Of a DNA stretch of 44,069 nt, positions 14,625 to 22,572 are shown piece by piece (position 1 is the first letter of the stretch; each line of letters begins with the position of its first letter). The notes beneath the pieces were generated by a model, which searched no databases, was not told the origin of the DNA, and saw only the letters and a program-made list of their open reading frames with translations. The DNA is from an uncultured Alistipes sp. (lineage in GTDB: Bacteria; Bacteroidota; Bacteroidia; Bacteroidales; Rikenellaceae): positions 1 through 44,069 of the forward strand of contig UQKD01000026.1 in the NCBI GenBank assembly GCA_900541585.1. Reading direction: 5' to 3'. The position numbers were made by a program, and so were the translations under genes.

Positions 14625-15200
14625 TTGAAAAAGTGGATACTCCTCGTCGCCCTGCTCGCCGCCGCGCTTTCCGAAGCGCAGGCGCAGGGAGGCCGTGGCT
14701 TCTGGCATCAGGAGTGGGCGGTCGAAAAGGGCGATTCGATTCCGCTGGTCCACGTCCTGCCGGTCTACGTCTTCAGCCGCCCGGTCGACCTGCGCCGCTA
14801 CCGCCGGCTGGTGGAGGCCGTGAAGAAGGTCTACCCCATCGCGCAGATCGCCAAGGCCAAGATGGCGACGATGGAGGAGGAGTTGCGCCGCCTGCCGACC
14901 AAGAAGGCCCAGAAGGAGTACATCAAGCAGGTTTACCACGAGATCAAGGACGAATACACCCCCGTACTGAAACACATGACCCGCACGCAGGGCCGCGTGC
15001 TGCTGAAACTCATCGACCGCGAAACGGAATACACCGCCTACGAGGTGCTGAAAGAGTTCCGCGGCGGTTTCGTGGCGGGATTCTGGCAGGGCGTCTCGAA
15101 AATCTTCGGACAGAACCTCAAGTCGGAATACGACAAGGAGGGCGAGGACCGGATGATCGAGCAGATCGTCATTTATTACGAAGCCGGATTGCTCCGGTAG
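14625..15200 (+). CDS. DUF4294 secreted protein
   Basis: A protein of 191 residues if the TTG at 14625 is the start; it gives MKKWILLVALLAAALSEAQAQ, a signal peptide cleaved after AQA. There is no ATG near the signal. The mature part has the DUF4294 pattern: LPVYVFSRPVDLRRYRRLV, VKKVYPIAQIAKAKM, LPTKKAQKEYIKQV, GRVLLKLIDRETEYTAYEVL and FRGGFVAGFWQGVSKIFGQ. The domain is Bacteroidota-specific and of unknown function, periplasmic by its signal. The 3' end is unusual: part of it lies in a 16-bp inverted repeat spanning the stop codon, and the last codons recur about 120 bp downstream. Confidence 0.88.
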   Translation: MKKWILLVALLAAALSEAQAQGGRGFWHQEWAVEKGDSIPLVHVLPVYVFSRPVDLRRYRRLVEAVKKVYPIAQIAKAKMATMEEELRRLPTKKAQKEYIKQVYHEIKDEYTPVLKHMTRTQGRVLLKLIDRETEYTAYEVLKEFRGGFVAGFWQGVSKIFGQNLKSEYDKEGEDRMIEQIVIYYEAGLLR

Positions 15201-15225
15201 CTCAGTGCGAATAAATGACGATCTG
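15162..15225. repeat. 16-bp perfect inverted repeat across the DUF4294 stop codon
   Basis: CAGATCGTCATTTATT (15162-15177) is the exact reverse complement of AATAAATGACGATCTG (15210-15225), with 32 nt between. The left arm encodes QIVIY near the protein's end. The coding tail GCCGGATTGCTCCGGTAG recurs with one change as GCCGGACTGCTCCGGTAG at 15308-15325. Confidence 0.85.
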
Positions 15226-15265
15226 TCCGACCGGCAAGCGGCCTCATACAGACAATCCACCCAAA

Positions 15266-15285
15266 CCCTCCTTTGAAAAGGAGGG
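15266..15285. repeat. REP-like hairpin
   Basis: CCCTCCTTT (15266-15274) and AAAGGAGGG (15277-15285) form a perfect 9-bp stem. Read on the minus strand it continues TTTGGGTGG, as does the hairpin in the nrdD-nrdG gap. Confidence 0.6.
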
Positions 15286-15364
15286 CTTCATGCGGGATTC
15301 GAACGAGGCCGGACTGCTCCGGTAGCGGCGGCCCGGGTAACCGCCGGACCGGCGGCTCCCTCCC

Positions 15365-16081
15365 CTAAAAATTGAACGACAGGCCGACGCCCATCCCCAG
15401 GAAGGAACGCGAGGGGCGGAACTCCCCCGCCCGGAAATTGTCGGTCAGGTAGCAATGGTAGGTGAAATCCCCGAAGAGATTGAACCGCCAGATCGGGATG
15501 ATCAGCCGTGCACCCGCGTCGAACGTGCAGGAAAACCGCTGCCGCACGGTATAGGGCGCCCAGGAAGGGTCGGTCGTCGAGTAACCCTCCGTCGTGAACG
15601 GCCCGCACATCAGCCCCGGAGTGAATCCCGCATGGACTTCGAACGCCGAGGGGAGGATCGAAAGCAGCAGGTTCAGGAAAAAGTTTCCGTCCGCAGACCG
15701 TTCGTCGGGATAGTATTGGTGGTTATAATAGTAACTGCGGTCTTCGAGCGCATACCCCGTCGCCCGAAGGCGCGGGGAACGCCACGTGAATTGCAGCGGC
15801 ACGGAGAAATAGTCGCTGGCATCCTCGTCGACGAAGACGTTCAGCCCCGTGCGGAAGCCGATATTGTAGATGCTGTAGCGCGCGTAGTCGACCGAAAAGG
15901 CCTGCAATTCGGGACCCTGCCCGCTGCCCGCGTAGACCTGTGCCCCGTAGCGCAGGCCCAGTTCGTTGTCGAACGTCTTCGGGACGGGCGGCATTTCGTG
16001 CTCGCCGGGATAGACGAGGGTTTGCGCCGCGGCTGTCCCGGTCGCGGCAGCCAGCAGCAGGAAAAGAAGAAGTTTCTTCAT
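15365..16081 (-). CDS. Outer-membrane beta-barrel protein, hypothetical
   Basis: A protein of 238 residues from the ATG at 16081; the longer frame is rejected because the signal peptide MKKLLLFLLLAAATGTAAAQ starts there and a -7 box lies 22 nt upstream. The mature part alternates hydrophobic and polar residues, is rich in Tyr, Phe and Gly, and ends SFLGMGVGLSFNF, a C-terminal aromatic as expected for a BAM substrate. Segments such as YARYSIYNIGFRTGLNVFV and RLIIPIWRFNLFGDFTYHCY look like transmembrane strands, about eight to ten in all. No specific family or substrate is recognised. It is monocistronic and divergent from ffh. Confidence 0.75.
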   Translation of the reverse strand: MKKLLLFLLLAAATGTAAAQTLVYPGEHEMPPVPKTFDNELGLRYGAQVYAGSGQGPELQAFSVDYARYSIYNIGFRTGLNVFVDEDASDYFSVPLQFTWRSPRLRATGYALEDRSYYYNHQYYPDERSADGNFFLNLLLSILPSAFEVHAGFTPGLMCGPFTTEGYSTTDPSWAPYTVRQRFSCTFDAGARLIIPIWRFNLFGDFTYHCYLTDNFRAGEFRPSRSFLGMGVGLSFNF

Positions 16082-16103
16082 CGCACATCGGTTAGGTCCG
16101 GCC

Positions 16104-16111
16104 CAAAGATA
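16104..16111 (-). promoter_or_regulatory. -7 element of the outer-membrane protein gene
   Basis: TATCTTTG on the minus strand, 22 nt before the ATG at 16081. Confidence 0.6.
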
Positions 16112-16184
16112 CGAAAAAGCACGCAAGGTCGATCCGGCGGGCTAATTTTAATTCGCGGCGCTTCATTATTTCATTCTGTTTCCT

Positions 16185-16192
16185 TATCTTTG
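16185..16192 (+). promoter_or_regulatory. -7 element of ffh
   Basis: TATCTTTG, 21 nt before the ffh ATG. The -33 region has only TTCA/TTAT. Confidence 0.6.
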
Positions 16193-16213
16193 CAGACAAA
16201 ATTTCACAGTCGT

Positions 16214-17545
16214 ATGTTTGAAAATTTAACAGATAAACTCGAACGGTCGTTCAAAATCCTCAAAGGCGAGGGTCGTATCACCGAGATCAACGTCGCGGAG
16301 ACGCTCAAGGAGATTCGCCGCGCGCTGATCGACGCCGACGTCAATTACAAGGTCGCCAAGACCTTTACCGACGAAGTGAAGCAGAAGGCCCTGGGGCAGG
16401 ACGTGCTGAAAGCCGTCAAGCCGGGGCAGATGATGACCAAGATCGTCCGCGACGAGCTGGCCGAACTGATGGGCGGCACGGCCACGGACATCCGGCTGGA
16501 GGGCACACCGGCAGTGATCCTGATCGCGGGTTTGCAGGGTTCGGGTAAAACCACCTTCTCGGGCAAGCTGGCATCGCTGCTCAAGTCGAAGAAGGGCCGC
16601 CAGGTGCTGCTGGTGGCCGGCGACGTATACCGTCCCGCGGCCATCGACCAGCTGAAGGTGCTCGGCGGGCAGATCGGCGTGGAGGTCTACACCGAGGAGG
16701 GCAACAGGAATCCCGTCGAGATCGCCGAAAACGGTATCAAATACGCCCGGCAGAGGAATTACAACGTGGTGATCGTCGATACGGCGGGACGTCTGGCCGT
16801 GGACGAGGCGATGATGCAGGAGATCACGGCCATCAAGGCCGCCGTGAAGCCTTCGGAAACGCTGTTCGTCGTCGACGCCATGACGGGTCAGGACGCCGTG
16901 AACACCGCCCGGGAGTTCAACGAGCGGCTGGACTTCGACGGCGTGGTCCTCACGAAGCTCGACGGCGACACCCGCGGCGGTGCGGCCATTTCGATCCGTT
17001 CGGTAGTCAACAAGCCCCTCAAGTTCATTTCGAGCGGCGAGAAGATGGACGCCCTGCAGGTGTTCCACCCCGAGCGCATGGCCGACCGGATTCTGGGCAT
17101 GGGCGACGTGGTGTCACTCGTGGAGCGTGCGCAGGAGCAGTTCGACGAAGAGGAGGCCCGGAAACTGAAAAAGAAGCTGGTGAAGAACCAGTTCAACTTC
17201 AACGACTTCATCTCGCAGATCCAGCAGATCAAGAAGATGGGCAACCTCAAGGACCTCGCGTCGATGCTCCCGGGCATGGGCAAGATGCTCAAGAACGTGG
17301 ACATTCCGGACGACGTTTTCAAGCAGACCGAGGCGATCATTTCGTCGATGACCCCGGCGGAGCGCGAGCATCCCGAGATCATCAATGCCCGCCGCCGCGA
17401 ACGCATCGCCAAGGGTTCGGGCACGACGATGGCCGACGTCAACCGCCTGATGAAACAGTTCGACGACACGCGCAAGATGATGAAGGCCGTGGCCGGCGGC
17501 GGCATGAAGATGCCCAAAATGCCGGGTGGCATGATGAGGAGGTAA
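16214..17545 (+). CDS. ffh: Signal recognition particle protein Ffh
   Basis: A GTPase of 443 residues that binds 4.5S RNA and N-terminal signal or membrane segments and delivers ribosomes to FtsY. An N domain (about 1-95) comes first, then the G domain with GLQGSGKTT (G1), VLLVAGDVYRPAAIDQL, IVDTAGRLAVDE (G3) and LTKLDGDTRGG (G4). The methionine-rich M domain (about 300-443) has MLPGMGKMLK, ERIAKGSGTT and a C-terminal KMPKMPGGMMRR. The ATG at 16214 lies 21 nt after a -7 box; the open frame further up belongs to the antisense of the neighbour. An intrinsic terminator follows 27 bp after the stop. Confidence 0.98.
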   Translation: MFENLTDKLERSFKILKGEGRITEINVAETLKEIRRALIDADVNYKVAKTFTDEVKQKALGQDVLKAVKPGQMMTKIVRDELAELMGGTATDIRLEGTPAVILIAGLQGSGKTTFSGKLASLLKSKKGRQVLLVAGDVYRPAAIDQLKVLGGQIGVEVYTEEGNRNPVEIAENGIKYARQRNYNVVIVDTAGRLAVDEAMMQEITAIKAAVKPSETLFVVDAMTGQDAVNTAREFNERLDFDGVVLTKLDGDTRGGAAISIRSVVNKPLKFISSGEKMDALQVFHPERMADRILGMGDVVSLVERAQEQFDEEEARKLKKKLVKNQFNFNDFISQIQQIKKMGNLKDLASMLPGMGKMLKNVDIPDDVFKQTEAIISSMTPAEREHPEIINARRRERIAKGSGTTMADVNRLMKQFDDTRKMMKAVAGGGMKMPKMPGGMMRR

Positions 17546-17572
17546 ATCCGAATTACATCGAATCCAAAATCG

Positions 17573-17599
17573 GGAGTACCAAAATGTACTCCTTTTTTT
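17573..17599 (+). terminator. Intrinsic terminator after ffh
   Basis: GGAGTAC (17573-17579) pairs with GTACTCC (17586-17592), followed by seven T. Confidence 0.92.
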
Positions 17600-17617
17600 A
17601 TGTCTTCTTTAAACCGT

Positions 17618-17824
17618 TCAGCTCTTTCTATTTTTTTCTTTATCCGGAATAACGGCCAATAGGATGGCAGATATCACTCCGACAACAGGAACGACAGATA
17701 CAATGCCATCTATGCGCCCGAATAAAGTATAAGATATTGTATTGGTAGCATTTACAATCAATGCAATAGAAACAATGACAGTAATAACGAGAATAGCAGC
17801 AATAAATATTTCTTTCATTTTCAT
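17618..17824 (-). CDS. Small membrane protein, hypothetical
   Basis: A protein of 68 residues with two hydrophobic spans (about 5-26 and 41-60) joined by a short loop, and a charged end (PDKEKNRKS). The start MKMKEIF is typical. The DNA is clearly more AT-rich than ffh and era on either side, which suggests a recent insertion or a poorly expressed gene. No family is recognised. It converges on the ffh terminator. Confidence 0.6.
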   Translation of the reverse strand: MKMKEIFIAAILVITVIVSIALIVNATNTISYTLFGRIDGIVSVVPVVGVISAILLAVIPDKEKNRKS

Positions 17825-17837
17825 TTTTTATTTGAAC

Positions 17838-17957
17838 CTATTCTTCATATAAGACCATAAAAAACGCGGACAAACTTCGTTCATCCACATTCAAGGCCTT
17901 GGACTGCCTGCACAGAAAGATGAAAGAAATGCCCGCGCCGTAAAGCAGCACGAGCAT
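17838..17957 (-). CDS. Possible short membrane peptide
   Basis: A frame of 39 codons from the ATG at 17957, 13 bp upstream of the small membrane protein gene; it stays open with a TTG start to 18065. It has one hydrophobic span (MLVLLYGAGISFIFLC) and the tail LNVDERSLSAFFMVLYEE. The low GC is shared with its neighbour. It could be a remnant of a larger gene. Coding is uncertain. Confidence 0.3.
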   Translation of the reverse strand: MLVLLYGAGISFIFLCRQSKALNVDERSLSAFFMVLYEE

Positions 17958-18141
17958 CAACTTTAATTCCTCTCTGTGATTCAAAAGTGTCCAAGTTCTG
18001 AATGTAAGAAGAAAAGCCGATGCGCTTTTATATGTCGTTGCCGCCGTGGCGGCATTAAAAATCAAAAGTTTCTATTGTTCCATAGGCAGCTCGATTTTGG
18101 TATATTGTTGAGCAAATATAGGATAAATTCGATAAAAAACC

Positions 18142-18149
18142 TATCTTTG
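18142..18149 (+). promoter_or_regulatory. -7 element of era
   Basis: TATCTTTG, 22 nt before the era ATG. Confidence 0.65.
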
Positions 18150-18171
18150 TTGCTCAAAACAGCATATTCCA

Positions 18172-19053
18172 ATGCATAAATCGGGCTTCGTAAATATCAT
18201 CGGCAACCCCAATGTGGGCAAATCGACGCTGATGAACGCCTTGGTCGGCGAAAAACTCTCGATCATCACCTCGAAAGCGCAGACCACGCGCCACCGCATC
18301 ATGGGCATCGTCTCGGGCGAGGATTTCCAGATCGTCTACTCCGACACGCCGGGCATTCTGAAGCCCTCGTACAAATTGCAGGAGTCGATGATGAAATTCG
18401 TGACGGGCGCCGTCTCGGACGCCGACGTGATCCTCTACGTGACGGACACCGTCGAGCACGGCGAGCGTTCGGCCGAAATCGTCGACAGCATCCGCCGGAG
18501 CGGCATCCCGACCGTCGTGGTCATCAACAAGATCGACCTCTCGACGCCCGAGGCGCTCGAAGCGCTGGTCGACAAATGGCAGGCCGAAATCCCCGGGGCG
18601 CAGGTCGTCCCCACGTCGGCCAAGGAGACGTTCAACATCGAAGGGCTGTTCCGGACCATCCTCTCGCTGCTGCCCGAAGGCCCGGCGTTCTACCCCAAGG
18701 ACACGCTCACGGACAAGACGCTGCGCTTCTTCGCCTCGGAGATCATCCGCGAGAAAATCCTCAAATTCTACGACAAGGAGATCCCCTACTGCTGCGAGAT
18801 CGAGATCGAAAGTTACAAGGAGGAGCCGACGATCGACCGCATCGCGGCGACGATCTATGTGGCCCGCGACTCGCAGAAGGGCATCCTGATCGGCCACAAG
18901 GGCGAGAAACTGAAAAAGGTCGGGCAGACGGCGCGCGAAGATATGGAACAGTTTCTCGGAAAGAAGGTTTTCCTCCAGCTGTTCGTCAAGGTCAGCGACG
19001 ACTGGCGCAACAACGAGCGGCAATTACGCCGGTTCGGATACGAACAGGAATAA
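18172..19053 (+). CDS. era: GTPase Era
   Basis: A protein of 293 residues. Era binds the 3' end of 16S rRNA and helps 30S assembly. The GTPase domain has G1 GNPNVGKS (11-18), switch-I TTRHRIMGIV, G3 SDTPG and G4 NKID. The KH RNA-binding domain (about 200-290) has ATIYVARDSQKGILIGHKGEKLKKVG, whose GHKGEKLK is the conserved KH loop, then FLGKKVFLQLFVKVSDDWR. Length is normal. It begins a plus-strand run followed by the TPR and MFS genes. Confidence 0.97.
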   Translation: MHKSGFVNIIGNPNVGKSTLMNALVGEKLSIITSKAQTTRHRIMGIVSGEDFQIVYSDTPGILKPSYKLQESMMKFVTGAVSDADVILYVTDTVEHGERSAEIVDSIRRSGIPTVVVINKIDLSTPEALEALVDKWQAEIPGAQVVPTSAKETFNIEGLFRTILSLLPEGPAFYPKDTLTDKTLRFFASEIIREKILKFYDKEIPYCCEIEIESYKEEPTIDRIAATIYVARDSQKGILIGHKGEKLKKVGQTAREDMEQFLGKKVFLQLFVKVSDDWRNNERQLRRFGYEQE

Positions 19054-19096
19054 TAAATCGCACGGAAAGCCCGTTTAAAGAGCAAAATCAGTCAGC

Positions 19097-21085
19097 ATGC
19101 GGAAACTTATCGCCGGAATCATATTGGGACTCGCCCTGCTGTGCGGCACGAAAGCCCACGCACAATACAACCGGGAATATTTTTTCTGGGTCGGACGTTC
19201 GTGCATGATGAACAACGACTACCAGGAGGCCATCCGCACGCTGAACACCCTGCTGCGCTTCGACGAGGACGCCTTCGAAGGCTACTTCCTGCGCGGCATC
19301 GCCAAGTACAACCTCGACGACCTGCTGGGCGCCGAGGACGACTTTTCGACGGCCATCCGCCTCAATCCCGTCTACACGCAGGCCTACACCTACCGCGCCA
19401 TCACGCGCTCGCGCCTGGGCAACTACGACGACGCTTTGCAGGATTTCCGCGAAGCCATCGAGTTGCGCCCCGACCTGCCGGGACCCTATTACAGCCGCGG
19501 CGTGACGCGCCTGCTGAACCAGCAGTTCAAGGAGGCCATCGACGATTTCGACAAGTTCATCCGCCAGGAGAACAAGGTCGCCGACGCCTTCATCTGCCGG
19601 GGATTGAGCTACCTCCATCTGAAAGACACCACGCGCGCCTACGAGAATTTCAACACCGCGATCCGCACCAACCGCGAGAATCCCAACGGCTACAACCGCC
19701 GCGGCGGACTGCACCTCCAGCAGGAACAGTACAAGGAGGCGGAAGCGGACTTCAACAAGGCCATCGAGTGCGATTCGGCCTACCTGCTCTCCTATTTCAA
19801 CCGCGCGCTGGTCTACAACGCCACCAACCGCCCGATGCAGGCGCTGGCCGATTTCGACAAGGTGATCCAGCTCGATTCGACCAACTCGCTGACCTATTTC
19901 AACCGCGCGATGCTGCGCACGCAGATCGGCGACTACAACCGCGCGCTGGAGGATTACGACAAAGTGGCGCTCTACTCGCCCAACAACGTGCTGGTCTACT
20001 ACAACCGCGCGGGCGTCTACGCCCAGCTGGGCGAGATCGAGCGCGCCGTGGAGGACTACTCTTCGGCCATCAAGCTCTACCCCGACTTCGCCAACGCCTA
20101 CATCTACCGCGGCCGGCTGCGCGAACTGCTCCGCGACCCGCAGGGCGCCAAAGAGGACCGCTCGATCGCCCAGCGGAAAATCGCGGAATACCGCTCGCGC
20201 CTGAACGACAGCACCTACTCGATCTACGCCGACACCACGCAGCGCTTCGACCGCCTGCTGTCGTTCGACAGCAAGTTCGCCGGAGGCAGCTTCGACCGCA
20301 TCACGGGCCACAACGGCGGCCACGAGGAGATGCGCCTGCTGCCGCTGTTCAAGTTCACGCTGATGCGGGCCGACTCGGTTCCCGCCGCCAAACCCTACCA
20401 CCTGCAGCGCATCGACGACTTCAAGAAACGCATCGACAACGAATACCTCACCCTCTCGTGCCGCGAGAGCAACATCGCGCCCGATACGCTGGTGATGCTC
20501 GACAAGCACTATGTGCAGGAACTCAAGACGAACGATCCCTCGTGGACCGTGCTCTTCGAACGCGCCGTTACGCAGTCGCTCATCAAGCAGTACACCAATT
20601 CGGTGAGCACCTATTCGTCGGCCATCGAGCTTAACCCGTCGAACCCGTTCCTCTACCTCAACCGCTCGACGACGCGCGCCGAGATGATCGACTTCATCTC
20701 GTCGATCGACAATTCCTACCAGCGGATCACGATCGACTCGGACCCCGCCAACCGGCTGAACAACAATTCGAAACGCACGTACAGCTACGACGAGGCGGTG
20801 GCCGACCTGAACAAGGCCGTGAAGCTCTTCCCCGACTTCGCCTACGCCTACTACAACCGCGCCAACCTGCTGGCCCTCTCGGGCAGTCTGCCCGAGGCGT
20901 TCGAGGACTACACCAAAGCCATCTCCCTCAACCCCGCATTCGCCGAGGCCTACTACAACCGCGGCATCATCCAGCTGTTCATGAAGGACACCCGCAAGGG
21001 CTGCCTCGACCTTTCGAAAGCCGGCGAACTGGGAATCACCGAAGCCTACGAGGTGCTGAAACGCTACGCATCACTGGATAACTAA
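19097..21085 (+). CDS. Exported tetratricopeptide-repeat protein
   Basis: A protein of 662 residues. The signal peptide MRKLIAGIILGLALLCGTKAHA is cleaved before QYNREYFFW. About nine TPR units occupy residues 30-360 and two or more occupy about 470-650, recognisable by recurrent RG, YNRA and 'A..DF..AI...P' patterns. The stretch between (about 360-470), containing DRLLSFDSKFAGGSFDRIT, has no repeats and no match I know. Such proteins scaffold other proteins in the periplasm or at the outer membrane; no partner is evident. It lies 43 bp after era and 17 bp before the MFS gene, so it is probably cotranscribed. Confidence 0.9.
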   Translation: MRKLIAGIILGLALLCGTKAHAQYNREYFFWVGRSCMMNNDYQEAIRTLNTLLRFDEDAFEGYFLRGIAKYNLDDLLGAEDDFSTAIRLNPVYTQAYTYRAITRSRLGNYDDALQDFREAIELRPDLPGPYYSRGVTRLLNQQFKEAIDDFDKFIRQENKVADAFICRGLSYLHLKDTTRAYENFNTAIRTNRENPNGYNRRGGLHLQQEQYKEAEADFNKAIECDSAYLLSYFNRALVYNATNRPMQALADFDKVIQLDSTNSLTYFNRAMLRTQIGDYNRALEDYDKVALYSPNNVLVYYNRAGVYAQLGEIERAVEDYSSAIKLYPDFANAYIYRGRLRELLRDPQGAKEDRSIAQRKIAEYRSRLNDSTYSIYADTTQRFDRLLSFDSKFAGGSFDRITGHNGGHEEMRLLPLFKFTLMRADSVPAAKPYHLQRIDDFKKRIDNEYLTLSCRESNIAPDTLVMLDKHYVQELKTNDPSWTVLFERAVTQSLIKQYTNSVSTYSSAIELNPSNPFLYLNRSTTRAEMIDFISSIDNSYQRITIDSDPANRLNNNSKRTYSYDEAVADLNKAVKLFPDFAYAYYNRANLLALSGSLPEAFEDYTKAISLNPAFAEAYYNRGIIQLFMKDTRKGCLDLSKAGELGITEAYEVLKRYASLDN

Positions 21086-21102
21086 CTCAACACAAAACAA
21101 AT

Positions 21103-22491
21103 ATGGCAGAAACTATCCAACGTAAACTCAACGACTCGCCCGCAGTCCGATGGACGGCGTTGTTGCTCATCGCGTCCACGATGTTTTTCGGTTACATGTT
21201 CGTCGACCTGATGTCGCCGCTGCAGAGCATGATCGAGGCACAGCGCAGATGGACCCCCGACGTATTCGGCATGTACGGCAGTTCGGAGTTCATACTCAAT
21301 GTCTTCGGATTTCTGATCCTCGCAGGCATCATCCTCGACAAGATGGGCGTGCGCTTCACGGGCCAACTGTCGGCATCGCTGATGTTCATCGGCGCCTGTC
21401 TGAAATACTACGCCGTGAGCGACTCGTTCGCAGGTTCGGGCATCGAAATGTGGCTCGACTCGTGGTGGACCTCGTTCCCCGCCTCGGCCAAACTGGCGTC
21501 GCTGGGCTTCATGATCTTCGGCTGCGGCATGGAGATGGCCGGCATCACCGTCTCGAAAGCCATCGCCAAGTGGTTCGAAGGCAAGGAGATGGCGCTGGCC
21601 ATGGGGCTTGAAATGGCCATTGCCCGCGTCGGCGTTTTCGCCATCTTCTCCATTTCGCCGTGGCTCGCCGGCATGGCGCCCGCAACGGTCGTACGACCGG
21701 TAGCGTTCTGCACGGTGCTGTTGCTGATCGGCCTGCTGACGTTCGTGATTTTCTCCTTCATGGACCGCAAGCTGGACAAACAGCTGGGTCTCGACAGCCG
21801 CGGCGGAGGCGGCAGCGAGGAGGAATTCAAGGTCAGCGACCTGAAATTCATCTTGAGCAGCAAGGTGTTCTGGATCATCGCGTTCCTCTGCGTGCTCTAC
21901 TATTCGGCCATCTTCCCCTTCCAGCGCTTCGCCACGAATATGCTCGAAAGCAACCTCGGCGTATCGGCCCAGACCGCAGCCGACATTTTCCGCTGGTTCC
22001 CGATGGGCGCGGCGGCCATCACCCCCTTCCTGGGCCGATACCTCGACCACAAGGGGAAAGGCGCCACGATGCTTATTTTAGGCGCCGTACTGATGATCGT
22101 ATGCCACCTGACCTTCGCCTTCGTGCTCCCGGAATTCCCGAGCAAGCCCGTCGCCTACGGCTCGATCGTCCTGCTCGGCATTTCGTTCTCGCTGGTTCCG
22201 GCGGCGCTCTGGCCCTCGGTTCCCAAGATCGTGGAGACGCGCTATCTGGGTTCCGCCTATTCGCTGATTTTCTGGATCCAGAACATCGGACTGTGCCTTT
22301 TCCCGATGCTCTTCGGCTTCGCACTCAAATATTTCAACGCCGGACGGGCCGAGGGAATGCCCTACGATTACACCCGTCCGATGCTGATTTTCGTCGCGTG
22401 CGGTGTGCTGGCGATGCTATTGGGACTGTGGCTCAAGGCGGAAGACCGCAAAAAGAAATACGGGCTGGAACTGCCCAATATCAAGAAGTAG
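21103..22491 (+). CDS. MFS transporter
   Basis: A protein of 462 residues with about 12 membrane spans and a central cytoplasmic loop (residues about 225-245, RGGGGSEEEFKVSDLKF). The loop after span 2 carries LDKMGVRFTGQL, the MFS motif A region (D..G.R), and the second half has LGRYLDHKGKGATML in the equivalent place. The substrate is unknown; the layout resembles oxalate/formate- or nitrate-type MFS proteins more than drug exporters, but this is weak inference. It is the last gene of the era run, followed by a bidirectional terminator. Confidence 0.9.
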   Translation: MAETIQRKLNDSPAVRWTALLLIASTMFFGYMFVDLMSPLQSMIEAQRRWTPDVFGMYGSSEFILNVFGFLILAGIILDKMGVRFTGQLSASLMFIGACLKYYAVSDSFAGSGIEMWLDSWWTSFPASAKLASLGFMIFGCGMEMAGITVSKAIAKWFEGKEMALAMGLEMAIARVGVFAIFSISPWLAGMAPATVVRPVAFCTVLLLIGLLTFVIFSFMDRKLDKQLGLDSRGGGGSEEEFKVSDLKFILSSKVFWIIAFLCVLYYSAIFPFQRFATNMLESNLGVSAQTAADIFRWFPMGAAAITPFLGRYLDHKGKGATMLILGAVLMIVCHLTFAFVLPEFPSKPVAYGSIVLLGISFSLVPAALWPSVPKIVETRYLGSAYSLIFWIQNIGLCLFPMLFGFALKYFNAGRAEGMPYDYTRPMLIFVACGVLAMLLGLWLKAEDRKKKYGLELPNIKK

Positions 22492-22518
22492 CCCAAGCTA
22501 CACCCGAATAAATGAAGA

Positions 22519-22556
22519 AAGGCCCGACCGTGCGTTGCACAGTCGGGCCTTGTTTT
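22519..22556. terminator. Bidirectional intrinsic terminator between MFS and GT4 genes
   Basis: AAGGCCCGAC (22519-22528) pairs with GTCGGGCCTT (22542-22551) and GTGC pairs with GCAC inside. GTTTTT follows on plus; a T-rich run follows on minus. Confidence 0.9.
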
Positions 22557-22572
22557 TCTGGCTTCCGCCACC

